Positions 1-6,328 of a stretch of DNA of 6,328 bases are shown in pieces (the stretch's first letter is position 1; every line of letters begins with the position of its first letter). This DNA comes from Methanomethylovorans sp. (GTDB lineage: Archaea > Halobacteriota > Methanosarcinia > Methanosarcinales > Methanosarcinaceae). The notes under the pieces were generated by a model. It saw nothing but the letters and a program-made list of their open reading frames with translations. It was not told the origin of the DNA and made no database searches. The translations under genes and the position numbers were made by a program. Location: assembly GCA_020854785.1 (NCBI GenBank), contig JAHFZE010000185.1, positions 1 through 6,328 on the forward strand, written 5' to 3'.

Positions 1-1343
1 CAGCCTGCGAACCAAATCCAAACCACCTTAAGCTCAGATGCTTCCTGTGCAGGTCAAGAAGGGATAAAGGTATTAGTATCATAGACCTGCCGGAAAAGAA
101 CAGGCATGACCTTGCCTTGGATAATTTTACGAGAGAACTGGATATACCTGATTTTTCTTCCATGGAAGAGTTGAAGAGCTTTGAAGTTGAAGGGATAGAT
201 GTAGGGATGGCAGTTGCTTCTTCACTTATCAGTATGGTAAGGGAGCCTAACCCAAATGTGACACAATATAAACCATTTGTAAAAAAGAACCTGTTAATGT
301 CAGTAGCAGTTTATGATGCCATCAGGCACCACCTGGGAAATATAAAACCAGATGTATTCTATCTCTTTAACGGGAGATATGCATCATTAAGACCCGCATT
401 AAGAGCTGCCCAGACCATGGGAGTAAAAACATACGTTCATGAGAGGGCTGGCGTCCTTAACAGATATTCATTGACAGAAAATACATATCCCCATGACATA
501 GAATATCAGAAAAAGCAGATTCAAAGAAATTGGGATAATGAATCAGACGATTCAAAAAAGAAAGAGATCGCTACAAAGTGGTTTGAAGAACGCAGAGGTG
601 GAAAGGATCAAAGCTGGTACTCTTTTACTAAGTCTCAGATAAAAGGAAATTTACCAGATGGTTTTGATCCCTCAAGAAGGAATATTGCCTTTTATATTTC
701 ATCCCAGGACGAATTTGAAGCCATAACAGGATGGAAAAACCAATTGTATAAAGATCAGACTTCTGCTCTCAAAGACCTGATAACTTCTGATATTGATGAA
801 AATATAATGTTTTATGTGAGGATACATCCTAATTTAAAAGGTTTGAAAAATACCCAGACCAGAGAATTGAACGAATTAAATGCCCAAAATTTGAATATTA
901 TTCCGGCAGATTCAAAGATAGATTCTTATCAACTGATGGATGCATGCGAAAAAATAATAACCTTTGGCTCAACCATGGGCATTGAAAGTGTTTTCTGGGG
1001 CAAGCCATCTATCCTTATCGGCAGAGCAATGTATGAAGACGTTAAAGGATGCTATATACCAACAAATCGCCAGGAGTTGATAGATCTTATTGATCAGAAG
1101 CTGGAACCAATGGAAGTAACAGGTGCCATAAAATTTGCATACTGGCAAAAATCCTATGGGCATGAATATGTTTATTACAAACCAGAATCAGTAAGACATG
1201 GAACCTTCAAGGGAAAATATCTTAAAAATCCACTGATCGAAAGATTGAAATCCCAGATCCTCGCAAAAAGCTGGCTTTCAAAAATAATTTTTAACTTTGC
1301 GTATCTGATAAGGAAAATCAAATGGAAATTGCACATATCCTGA
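1..1343 (+). CDS. Capsule-polysaccharide/GT-B-like glycan biosynthesis protein, 5' end outside the window
   Basis: The reading frame is open from base 3 to the TGA at 1341-1343, giving 446 visible residues with no stop, so the gene begins before the window. A TTG at 117 is only an internal Leu codon: the 38 codons before it also read as protein and hold a Cys-x10-Cys-x2-Cys cluster (Cys codons at 6, 39 and 48), which I recall near the N-terminus of archaeal relatives. Further on are YVHERAG (about 432-452), RIHPN (819-833) and FGSTMGIE followed by GKP (963-1004). The last resembles the C-terminal Rossmann half of capsule synthesis and epimerase-like GT-B proteins, where it binds a nucleotide sugar. 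The tail is hydrophobic and basic (WLSKIIFNFAYLIRKIKWKL), suggesting peripheral membrane attachment. No N-terminal signal can be judged. A role in surface or N-glycan assembly is inferred from the fold and from the neighbouring glycosyltransferase and aglB; donor and acceptor are unknown. Confidence 0.8.
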   Translation, partial: ACEPNPNHLKLRCFLCRSRRDKGISIIDLPEKNRHDLALDNFTRELDIPDFSSMEELKSFEVEGIDVGMAVASSLISMVREPNPNVTQYKPFVKKNLLMSVAVYDAIRHHLGNIKPDVFYLFNGRYASLRPALRAAQTMGVKTYVHERAGVLNRYSLTENTYPHDIEYQKKQIQRNWDNESDDSKKKEIATKWFEERRGGKDQSWYSFTKSQIKGNLPDGFDPSRRNIAFYISSQDEFEAITGWKNQLYKDQTSALKDLITSDIDENIMFYVRIHPNLKGLKNTQTRELNELNAQNLNIIPADSKIDSYQLMDACEKIITFGSTMGIESVFWGKPSILIGRAMYEDVKGCYIPTNRQELIDLIDQKLEPMEVTGAIKFAYWQKSYGHEYVYYKPESVRHGTFKGKYLKNPLIERLKSQILAKSWLSKIIFNFAYLIRKIKWKLHIS

Positions 1344-1353
1344 CGAAACTTTC

Positions 1354-1390
1354 TTCTGTTTTGAATTAACAATTAACTACAAAAACAGAA
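1354..1390. repeat. AT-rich inverted repeat in the gap between the two glycan genes
   Basis: The 9-base arms TTCTGTTTT (1354-1362) and AAAACAGAA (1382-1390) are perfect reverse complements separated by 19 bases. Two direct copies of AATTAAC (1364-1370 and 1371-1377) lie in the loop. It starts 10 bases after the upstream stop codon and could be a weak terminator or processing hairpin. The stem has only two G-C pairs and no oligo-T tract follows it, so function is doubtful. Confidence 0.3.
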
Positions 1391-1406
1391 ATGTGGAATA
1401 AATATA

Positions 1407-1411
1407 AAAGG
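1407..1411 (+). promoter_or_regulatory. Ribosome-binding site of the GT2 gene
   Basis: AAAGG lies 9 bases before the ATG at 1421, a usual archaeal Shine-Dalgarno spacing. It supports the ATG at 1421 over the internal ATG at 1433 (Met5). Confidence 0.45.
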
Positions 1412-1420
1412 TTATAACCA

Positions 1421-2560
1421 ATGTCACTAACTATGGCCGATCTTTTGTTTATCTGGCAACTTTTCATACTATTTGAAGTTGTTCTTTTTGCCTCGTATAC
1501 TTTTATCATGTACATCTATTCCAGAAAAGAAGAAGAATTTCCCATAAATAACAATCTGCCAAATGTTACATTGATAATACCAATGTACAACGAAGAAAAA
1601 GTGATCAGGGAAAAAATTGAAAACACAGCTCTTCTCGATTATCCTAAAGACAAACTGGAAGTCATATTATTAGACGATTACTCAAAGGACAGCTCTGAAA
1701 AGGTTTCAAAGGATGCTATCAGTAAAACCTCCCTGAAAGCCAAAGTTGTTAAAAACGAAGGCGGAAAAGGAAAAGCCAGGGGGTTGAACTGGATATTTTC
1801 ACAGATCAGCAGTGAAATAACAGTAATTACTGACGCAGATGCACTATTAAAGGAGGATTCTCTTTCGCTGATCGTAAAGAATTTCGCTACTCCCAAAATA
1901 GGAGGAGCTACTGGGAAGATCGTAATTGTTTCAGATAGAACGAGGTTGTCAAAATCGCATGAAGATTCATATAGATCCTATTTTGATGTGTGGAGACAGG
2001 GGGAAAGCAGAATCTCATCTGTTTCTGTGTGCAATGGTCCGCTAATGAGCTTCAGGACAGAACTATTACATAAAATAAAGATCGATCCGAATGCATACGC
2101 AGATGACTCAGATATGCTTTATAAGATAATTAGACTTGGATACAGAGTGGTATATGATAAAAACGCACTGGTATATGAACGCGTTCCACTTACCATGAAA
2201 GGACGTACGATACAGAAAATGAAAAGAATTAACGGTTTAAGAAAGGTCTATATCAACAACCTTGGACTTCTTGGAAAAGGAAGTTTTGGCAAAATAATAT
2301 ATCCTTACGCTCTTCTTACACATATTATTTCTCCATTGGTCGTTCTTTTTTTAGTCTTTTTTTACCCTTTAATTGTTCTGAAAGAACCCTTGTATCTGGG
2401 ATCATTGATATTGTTGATAATACCCAAAATTGGAGAATTGATGATATCTTTTGTAACCACGCAATTGATAATGAACTTCTCATTCGTAATACCGACATCT
2501 GGTTCATGGAAGGCAGTAGAAGATGCAAGATATGATCTGAACTTAGAAAAGCCTGAATAA
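1421..2560 (+). CDS. Membrane-bound family 2 glycosyltransferase
   Basis: This 379-residue protein has the layout of membrane GT2 enzymes: a hydrophobic N-terminal anchor (about residues 7-33), a cytoplasmic GT-A domain (about 48-255) and C-terminal membrane segments (about 294-320 and 325-357). Catalytic landmarks are VTLIIPMYNEE (49-59), the nucleotide-binding pair DD (85-86 in LLDDYS), the metal-binding DAD (138-140), NGPLMSF (205-211) and the acidic ADDSDM (227-232), which would hold the catalytic base. The segment QKMKRINGLRK (265-275) sits where processive enzymes have QxxRW, but matches that motif poorly, so addition of a single sugar is as likely as polymer synthesis. The family transfers a sugar from a nucleotide donor to a lipid or glycan acceptor on the cytoplasmic face; the substrate here cannot be read. 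ATG at 1421 is preceded by AAAGG. Its neighbours (a capsule-type protein before, aglB after) suggest a part in N-glycan or surface polysaccharide assembly. Sampled composition is low in G+C (18 of 60 in 1501-1560). Confidence 0.88.
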   Translation: MSLTMADLLFIWQLFILFEVVLFASYTFIMYIYSRKEEEFPINNNLPNVTLIIPMYNEEKVIREKIENTALLDYPKDKLEVILLDDYSKDSSEKVSKDAISKTSLKAKVVKNEGGKGKARGLNWIFSQISSEITVITDADALLKEDSLSLIVKNFATPKIGGATGKIVIVSDRTRLSKSHEDSYRSYFDVWRQGESRISSVSVCNGPLMSFRTELLHKIKIDPNAYADDSDMLYKIIRLGYRVVYDKNALVYERVPLTMKGRTIQKMKRINGLRKVYINNLGLLGKGSFGKIIYPYALLTHIISPLVVLFLVFFYPLIVLKEPLYLGSLILLIIPKIGELMISFVTTQLIMNFSFVIPTSGSWKAVEDARYDLNLEKPE

Positions 2561-2593
2561 ATAATTCGATTAATTGAGTAACTTGCAAACAAT

Positions 2594-2601
2594 ATTATAT
2601 A
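2594..2601 (+). promoter_or_regulatory. Candidate TATA box for the aglB transcript
   Basis: ATTATATA resembles the archaeal TTTATATA box and follows an A-rich stretch (GCAAACA) that could serve as the BRE. Transcription would start about 25 bases downstream, near 2622-2628, giving an aglB leader of roughly 65-70 nt. It lies in the 132-nt gap after the GT2 gene, the longest intergenic stretch in the window. The call rests on motif resemblance only. Confidence 0.4.
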
Positions 2602-2692
2602 GCAAATGAACTTAAATGTATCAAGTATCATTTGTCTTGAATATAAGCATCTGTCTGCCATCTCAAATTGAGCCGGATAAAGAGTTGAATCT

Positions 2693-5182
2693 ATGACCAA
2701 AGATGAAGCCGTCAAAAGAGATCTTAAAGGGAGTATCCCCTATGCACTGGGGATCTTGATCTCATGTCTTGTAGCGTTCTATATAAGAACCATACCAAAA
2801 GCACAGGTTTTTATTGCTGAGAACTTTGTAAGGTTCAGTGAGAACGATCCATGGTACCATCTGAGGAATGTCGAATCAATACTGTCCAATTATCCCCATG
2901 TATTGTGGTATGATGCTTACACAAGATATCCTTTTGGTACTACCCAGGTCTTTGCACCCCTGTTCGATTGGTCCCTTGCAACAATTATATGGATATTAGG
3001 ATTGGGAAATCCGAGCCAGGAACTTATACACACAGTATGCGCATATTATCCTGCGTTTTTAGCTGCACTTGTAGTTATAGCCATATATTTCGTTACCAAA
3101 TGGATATTTGACAGGAGAATAGGACTACTGGCAGCTATACTTATAGCAGTTGCACCTGGACAGATACTCTCAAGGTCAATCATAGGCTTCAATGATCACC
3201 ATATTGCAGAAGTTTTGTTCAGCACGATGACAGCAGCTTTTCTGGTCATGGCGTTAAAGGTTGCAAGAGAACATCCCATAACATTTGATAACCTGAAAAA
3301 AGCACCTTTTGAAACCATAAGGCCTGTATTGCCTTATTTCGTCCTCACAGGAATTTCTATGGGAGCCTACACACTTACGTGGGTAGGAGCTCTGTTCTTC
3401 AGTTTGATCATAGGGATCTACATAACAGTGCAACATGTGATAGATCACATGCACAACCGGACCACAGACTACCTGGCAGTGGGAGGATTGATCATCTTTG
3501 CAGTCACACTTCTGATGGTGCTGATGGTACCTGCAGTTGGAAATACAAAACCGATGCACGTGAGAGGACTGCTTGGAGGTATACTGGCATTCCCCTTGTT
3601 GACATTCCTCTCAATCGAAATTCGAAAACGAGAATTGAATCCGAAGGTCTATCCTTTGACCATATTAGCTGGTCTTGTAGCGCTCATAATAACATCAAAG
3701 ATCTTATCGCCCTCCCTATATACGATGCTTATTGGCGTATTTGGGTTCTTCAAGAGAACAGGTGGTGCTCTTACAATTGGAGAAGCAGCACCCCTCAATC
3801 TGTTCGATGGCTCTTTCTACTATTACTTTGCGGTCATGGGTTTTGTGTCGATAATCGCACTTGCGATATTGACATATGAGGCCACCAAAAAGAAGAACAC
3901 TCAGGAAAAAACATTTCTCATTGTATGGACATTCATGGTACTGTGGGCAATGCTGCAACAGAACCGTTTCTCCTACTACTATGCAGTGAATGCAGCAATA
4001 TTAAGCGCATATCTCGGGATAAAATTCCTTGACCTGGCAGGCTGGAAAGATATTAAATTGAGCAACCTGATGGCAACTGAAAGAATTAAAGAAAAGTCTG
4101 CCGGCAAAACAAAAGAGACAACAACTCACAAGCTGAAACCCATCCACATCATATCATTGATAATAGTTATTGTCGTACTTATCCTCCCCAATTACAGCCT
4201 GGCAACACAACAGGCTCAGTACGCAGGAGGGCCTAACGGTTACTGGCTGGAGGCTCTTGACTGGATGAGAATTAATACGCCAGACCCGGGCCTGGACTTT
4301 TATGAGCTATATGAAGCTCCCGCAAGCGGAGAGGTGTATCAATACCCTGAAACAGCCTACGGAGTTATGTCCTGGTGGGATTACGGACACTGGATACAGG
4401 TAATAGGACGCAGGATCCCAAATGCCAACCCCTTCCAGCAAGGCATTGGTGGACGCACAAATAGTATAGAGGAAGAAAACCTACCAGGAGCATCCACATT
4501 CTTTACGGCCTCTTCGGAAGAAGAAGCCACTGCAGTCCTTGAAGCCATCCATCCGGACCCGGATAAGATGGGAGCCAGATATATCGTTTCTGATATTGAA
4601 ATGGCCACTGGGAAATTCTATGCCATGACTGCATGGACGCTGGACACAGACAATTATTACATACCTGTACAGACCGGCCAGGGAGTAATGACCGTACCTG
4701 GTGAACGTTACTATAATTCCATGGAAGCCAAATTGCATATTTTTGACGGGAATGGTCTGAAGCATTACCGCATGGTCCATGAATCCCCCGGCACCACCAC
4801 CCAGGGTCAGGAAGTTGGATATAAGAACGTGTACAACGTGCTTTTTGGTGGGAACATCAAAGAAGATAACACAGGTTATGTGAAGATATTCGAATATGTA
4901 GAAGGAGCAACGATCACAGGAACTGCACCTGCTGGTGAGAATGTGACCCTCAGTACGATGATCAGTACAAGCCTGGGTCGCTCATTCACATATTCGCAGA
5001 CAATGACATCTAACGGAACATATTCGTTCACAGTTCCATACTCTACAGAAGGACCTATCACCGGCCAGACCCAATTTGATGTAGCACCTACACAGCCATA
5101 CCAGATCAGTTATGGCAGTGTGGTAGAAGAGGTAAAGGTCAGGGAACAAGACGTACTTCAGGGTAGTATCATAGAGGTGTAA
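2693..5182 (+). CDS. aglB: Dolichyl-phosphooligosaccharide-protein glycotransferase (archaeal STT3/AglB)
   Basis: AglB is the single-subunit oligosaccharyltransferase that moves a preassembled glycan from a dolichol carrier to Asn in Asn-X-Ser/Thr sequons of exported proteins, acting on the outer face of the cell membrane. The 829 residues fit the archaeal family. About 13 hydrophobic segments span residues 14-499, followed by a soluble domain. Motifs in order: ENDPWYH (50-56, metal-binding Asp52), GFNDHHIAE (165-173, second acidic motif), TIGE (361-364, the TIXE element of the external loop), WWDYG (561-565, sequon recognition) and DIEMATGK (634-641, the DxxM form of the DK/MI helix). After about residue 735 comes a beta-rich extension that resembles carboxypeptidase-regulatory-like domains. 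ATG at 2693 is the only sensible start, since an in-frame TAA lies at 2678-2680; its ribosome-binding site is weak (AAGAG, about 2680-2684). The gene follows two glycan-assembly genes and is packed tightly against the isomerase subunit behind it. Confidence 0.97.
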   Translation: MTKDEAVKRDLKGSIPYALGILISCLVAFYIRTIPKAQVFIAENFVRFSENDPWYHLRNVESILSNYPHVLWYDAYTRYPFGTTQVFAPLFDWSLATIIWILGLGNPSQELIHTVCAYYPAFLAALVVIAIYFVTKWIFDRRIGLLAAILIAVAPGQILSRSIIGFNDHHIAEVLFSTMTAAFLVMALKVAREHPITFDNLKKAPFETIRPVLPYFVLTGISMGAYTLTWVGALFFSLIIGIYITVQHVIDHMHNRTTDYLAVGGLIIFAVTLLMVLMVPAVGNTKPMHVRGLLGGILAFPLLTFLSIEIRKRELNPKVYPLTILAGLVALIITSKILSPSLYTMLIGVFGFFKRTGGALTIGEAAPLNLFDGSFYYYFAVMGFVSIIALAILTYEATKKKNTQEKTFLIVWTFMVLWAMLQQNRFSYYYAVNAAILSAYLGIKFLDLAGWKDIKLSNLMATERIKEKSAGKTKETTTHKLKPIHIISLIIVIVVLILPNYSLATQQAQYAGGPNGYWLEALDWMRINTPDPGLDFYELYEAPASGEVYQYPETAYGVMSWWDYGHWIQVIGRRIPNANPFQQGIGGRTNSIEEENLPGASTFFTASSEEEATAVLEAIHPDPDKMGARYIVSDIEMATGKFYAMTAWTLDTDNYYIPVQTGQGVMTVPGERYYNSMEAKLHIFDGNGLKHYRMVHESPGTTTQGQEVGYKNVYNVLFGGNIKEDNTGYVKIFEYVEGATITGTAPAGENVTLSTMISTSLGRSFTYSQTMTSNGTYSFTVPYSTEGPITGQTQFDVAPTQPYQISYGSVVEEVKVREQDVLQGSIIEV
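5174..5179 (+). promoter_or_regulatory. Strong Shine-Dalgarno site ending directly before the aglB stop
   Basis: GAGGTG matches the archaeal 16S anti-Shine-Dalgarno well and lies 5 bases before the ATG at 5185. It falls within the last codons of aglB, directly before the TAA at 5180-5182. Ribosomes finishing aglB would therefore cover this site, which suggests translational coupling. Confidence 0.75.
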
Positions 5183-5184
5183 AA

Positions 5185-5673
5185 ATGATAAAAGGAAGAG
5201 CATGGGTCTTTGGGGACGACATAGATACAGATGTAATAATACCTGGAAAATATCTCCGTACTACGGATATGCAGGTGTTCGCAGATCATGCAATGGAAGG
5301 TATAGACCCTGATTTTTCCAAAAATATAAAGCCTGGGGATATAGTAGTAGGCGGTAACAACTTTGGATGCGGCTCTTCGAGGGAACAGGCTGCCCTTGCG
5401 CTCAAATTTGCGGGAGTGGCCTGTGTTGTAGCCAGATCCTTCGGAAGGATATTCTTCCGCAACGCCATAAACGTTGGCCTCCCGCTTATGGAAGCCGATG
5501 TCCAGTGCGAGGAAGGCGATGAGGTCGAAGTTGACCTGGAAAACGGGAAGGTCACAGTGAATGGAAAACAGTATGCAGGCAATAAACTGCCAGATTTCCT
5601 TCTTGAAATACTCAATGATGGAGGACTTGTAGCCCACCGCAGATCCATGATGGGGAAAAGAAAGAGGTTTTAA
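5185..5673 (+). CDS. leuD/hacB: Small (swivel-domain) subunit of the 3-isopropylmalate dehydratase/homoaconitase family, probably homoaconitase
   Basis: This complete 162-residue subunit is a stand-alone aconitase swivel domain that pairs with a separate [4Fe-4S] large subunit (LeuC/HacA type), not present in the window. Visible signatures are [16 protein letters not shown] (9-24), [12 protein letters not shown] (58-69) and [17 protein letters not shown] (84-100). The specificity loop reads YLRTT (23-27). In Methanocaldococcus jannaschii, as I recall the sequences, the homoaconitase subunit MJ1271 has YLRTT and GCGSSREQA, whereas the isopropylmalate isomerase subunit MJ1277 has YLVYT and GCGSSREHA. 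Arg25 here therefore favours homoaconitase, which interconverts homocitrate-type tricarboxylates during chain elongation to 2-oxosuberate for coenzyme B. A leucine role (LeuD) remains possible because the families are closely related and often misannotated. The start is fixed by the GAGGTG site; the stop overlaps the next gene by one base. Sampled G+C is high for the window (34 of 60 in 5461-5520). Confidence 0.93.
   Translation: MIKGRAWVFGDDIDTDVIIPGKYLRTTDMQVFADHAMEGIDPDFSKNIKPGDIVVGGNNFGCGSSREQAALALKFAGVACVVARSFGRIFFRNAINVGLPLMEADVQCEEGDEVEVDLENGKVTVNGKQYAGNKLPDFLLEILNDGGLVAHRRSMMGKRKRF
5664..5668 (+). promoter_or_regulatory. Shine-Dalgarno site inside the end of the isomerase subunit gene
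   Basis: GAGGT lies 4 bases before the ATG at 5673. That ATG overlaps the preceding TAA as TAATG. The site and the one-base overlap together support the start of the last gene and suggest coupled translation. Confidence 0.6.
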
Positions 5674-6328
5674 TGATATTCCCTGAAGAGTACAAGTACG
5701 TGGGAGTTACCAGGATACACCCTGATGATGCAGACGATGAACCTGTGTATTTCTTAAGCCGGTATTTAATAGTAGAGCAGATCACTGATATTGATAAAGA
5801 ATATTCTGTATATAGGGTTGAACACACTGGAGAGGAACTTTTAAGAAAGGTCACAATGATCGAACTTATAGCCTCCGGAAAACAGGTTATCAAATACAAT
5901 GAGTTATTAAATATCAAAGATAGACGGCTTCTTATAGAGAAAGCTTCAGAACTTTGTAAGGCAGATATAGATACAGTCATCTTTACAGGGCTCGACAGGC
6001 ACGTTACATTTGTACACGAACCGGACCTCTCTGAAATAATCGACCTTGAAATTGTAGATGTGGTCCCACCCGAACCCTCCTGGCTCAGCCTGATGATCAG
6101 AAAACTTGAGACTAGCGGTATATTTGGAGACCTGAGCATACGGTTCAACGAGAATATGAAGGATCTGAGGCAGTTCGAAGGAGAAAGGACCGTTTTCCCA
6201 TGTTCTTCATCAGGACTTAAAGGGAAATGCCTGGACTCTGATATTATTACCGAGGACGGATCATTACTTGTAGGTTGCGATATCTCCAGAAAACTCTTCG
6301 GATCAAGGTTCCCCGGACTTGAATACGA
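5673..6328 (+). CDS. Conserved-looking protein of unknown function, 3' end outside the window
   Basis: Starting at the ATG in TAATG, the frame stays open to the right edge for 218 residues, so the C-terminus is missing. I do not recognise a named function. The protein is acidic and soluble, with no signal peptide or membrane helix. It begins [19 protein letters not shown] and has motif-like blocks: FTGLDRHVTFVHEPD (104-118), VVPPEPSWL (130-138), and a Cys-rich region with PCSSSGLKGKCLDSD (176-190) and LLVGCDISRKLFG (198-210). Cysteines fall at 95, 177, 186 and 202; the last three are close enough to suggest a metal or redox site, but this is inference. The Shine-Dalgarno site and overlap tie it to the homoaconitase-like subunit, so a role linked to that enzyme or its pathway is the simplest hypothesis. 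It is real coding sequence: the long open frame, GAGGT site and balanced residue use all agree. Confidence 0.8.
   Translation, partial: MIFPEEYKYVGVTRIHPDDADDEPVYFLSRYLIVEQITDIDKEYSVYRVEHTGEELLRKVTMIELIASGKQVIKYNELLNIKDRRLLIEKASELCKADIDTVIFTGLDRHVTFVHEPDLSEIIDLEIVDVVPPEPSWLSLMIRKLETSGIFGDLSIRFNENMKDLRQFEGERTVFPCSSSGLKGKCLDSDIITEDGSLLVGCDISRKLFGSRFPGLEY

Noticed and set aside
1401..1411. TATA-like AATATAAAAGG upstream of the GT2 gene
   Set aside because: A start site about 25 bases downstream would fall inside the coding sequence. The stretch is better explained by the Shine-Dalgarno site AAAGG.
2621..2640. TCAAG...CTTGA inverted repeat in the aglB leader
   Set aside because: A 5-base stem with a 10-base loop is expected by chance in AT-rich DNA and does not extend outward.
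3434..3451. Perfect palindrome CATGTGAT-AG-ATCACATG
   Set aside because: It looks like an operator, but sits deep inside aglB over His/Ile/Asp/Met codons, with no second copy seen and no promoter nearby. Chance in coding sequence is the simpler reading.
3379..3879. Second + strand open frame of 166 codons within aglB
   Set aside because: It is an alternative frame inside the clear AglB sequence. The translation is rich in Ser, Arg, Cys and His with no domain pattern.
5442..5459. Inverted repeat CGGAAG...CTTCCG, nearly palindromic across its centre
   Set aside because: It encodes the conserved FGRIFFR segment of the isomerase subunit and is followed by no T run; no regulatory role is supported.
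5158..5637. Open frame of 159 codons on the minus strand opposite the isomerase subunit
   Set aside because: It lies wholly over an unmistakable aconitase-family gene and its translation has no recognisable feature.
5612..6148. Open frame of 178 codons on the minus strand opposite the last gene
   Set aside because: The product is Ser/Thr/Ile-rich with no domain-like pattern. The + strand frame has a Shine-Dalgarno site, overlap with the preceding gene and balanced composition, so the minus frame is a shadow.
1..6328. tRNA, rRNA, CRISPR array, insertion sequence or attachment site
   Set aside because: No cloverleaf-like segment, regularly spaced repeats, transposase motifs or paired terminal repeats were noticed on reading both strands. 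The window is almost fully occupied by five co-directional genes.

Overview
The window looks like a chromosomal segment of a mesophilic, fairly AT-rich methanogenic archaeon, most likely of the Methanosarcinales. The reasons are an archaeal AglB/STT3 oligosaccharyltransferase with a C-terminal beta-rich domain, a small subunit of the homoaconitase/isopropylmalate isomerase family carrying the methanogen homoaconitase signature, archaeal-type GAGGTG ribosome-binding sites and a TATA-like box. The placement is inference from protein character; genus cannot be settled from the sequence alone. All five genes lie on the + strand.

Left part (1-2560): two surface-glycan genes. The first, open at the left edge, is a capsule-polysaccharide/GT-B-like protein with an N-terminal Cys cluster and a C-terminal FGSTMGIE...GKP nucleotide-sugar-type motif. 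The second is a membrane-bound family 2 glycosyltransferase with an N-terminal anchor and C-terminal membrane helices. A 77-nt gap with a weak AT-rich inverted repeat separates them. Sampled lines here are clearly more AT-rich than those from the second half of aglB and from the isomerase gene.

Middle (2561-5182): a 132-nt leader with a plausible TATA box, then aglB (829 aa), the catalytic subunit of archaeal N-glycosylation. It shows the expected motifs (ENDPWYH, GFNDHH, TIGE, WWDYG, DxxM).

Right part (5183-6328): tightly packed with aglB. After a 2-nt gap, with the ribosome-binding site immediately before and abutting the aglB stop, comes an aconitase-family swivel-domain subunit. Its YLRTT loop and GCGSSREQA motif point to homoaconitase (coenzyme B biosynthesis) more than to leucine biosynthesis. 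It overlaps by one base (TAATG) with a conserved-looking protein of unknown function that runs off the right edge.

The two glycosyltransferases and AglB plausibly serve the same process, building a lipid-linked or surface glycan and transferring it to S-layer proteins. The last two genes look metabolic but seem to be co-transcribed and translationally coupled with aglB. No mobile element, tRNA, rRNA or CRISPR array was seen, and no unmistakably new system. The most promising item for follow-up is the uncharacterised protein behind the homoaconitase subunit.
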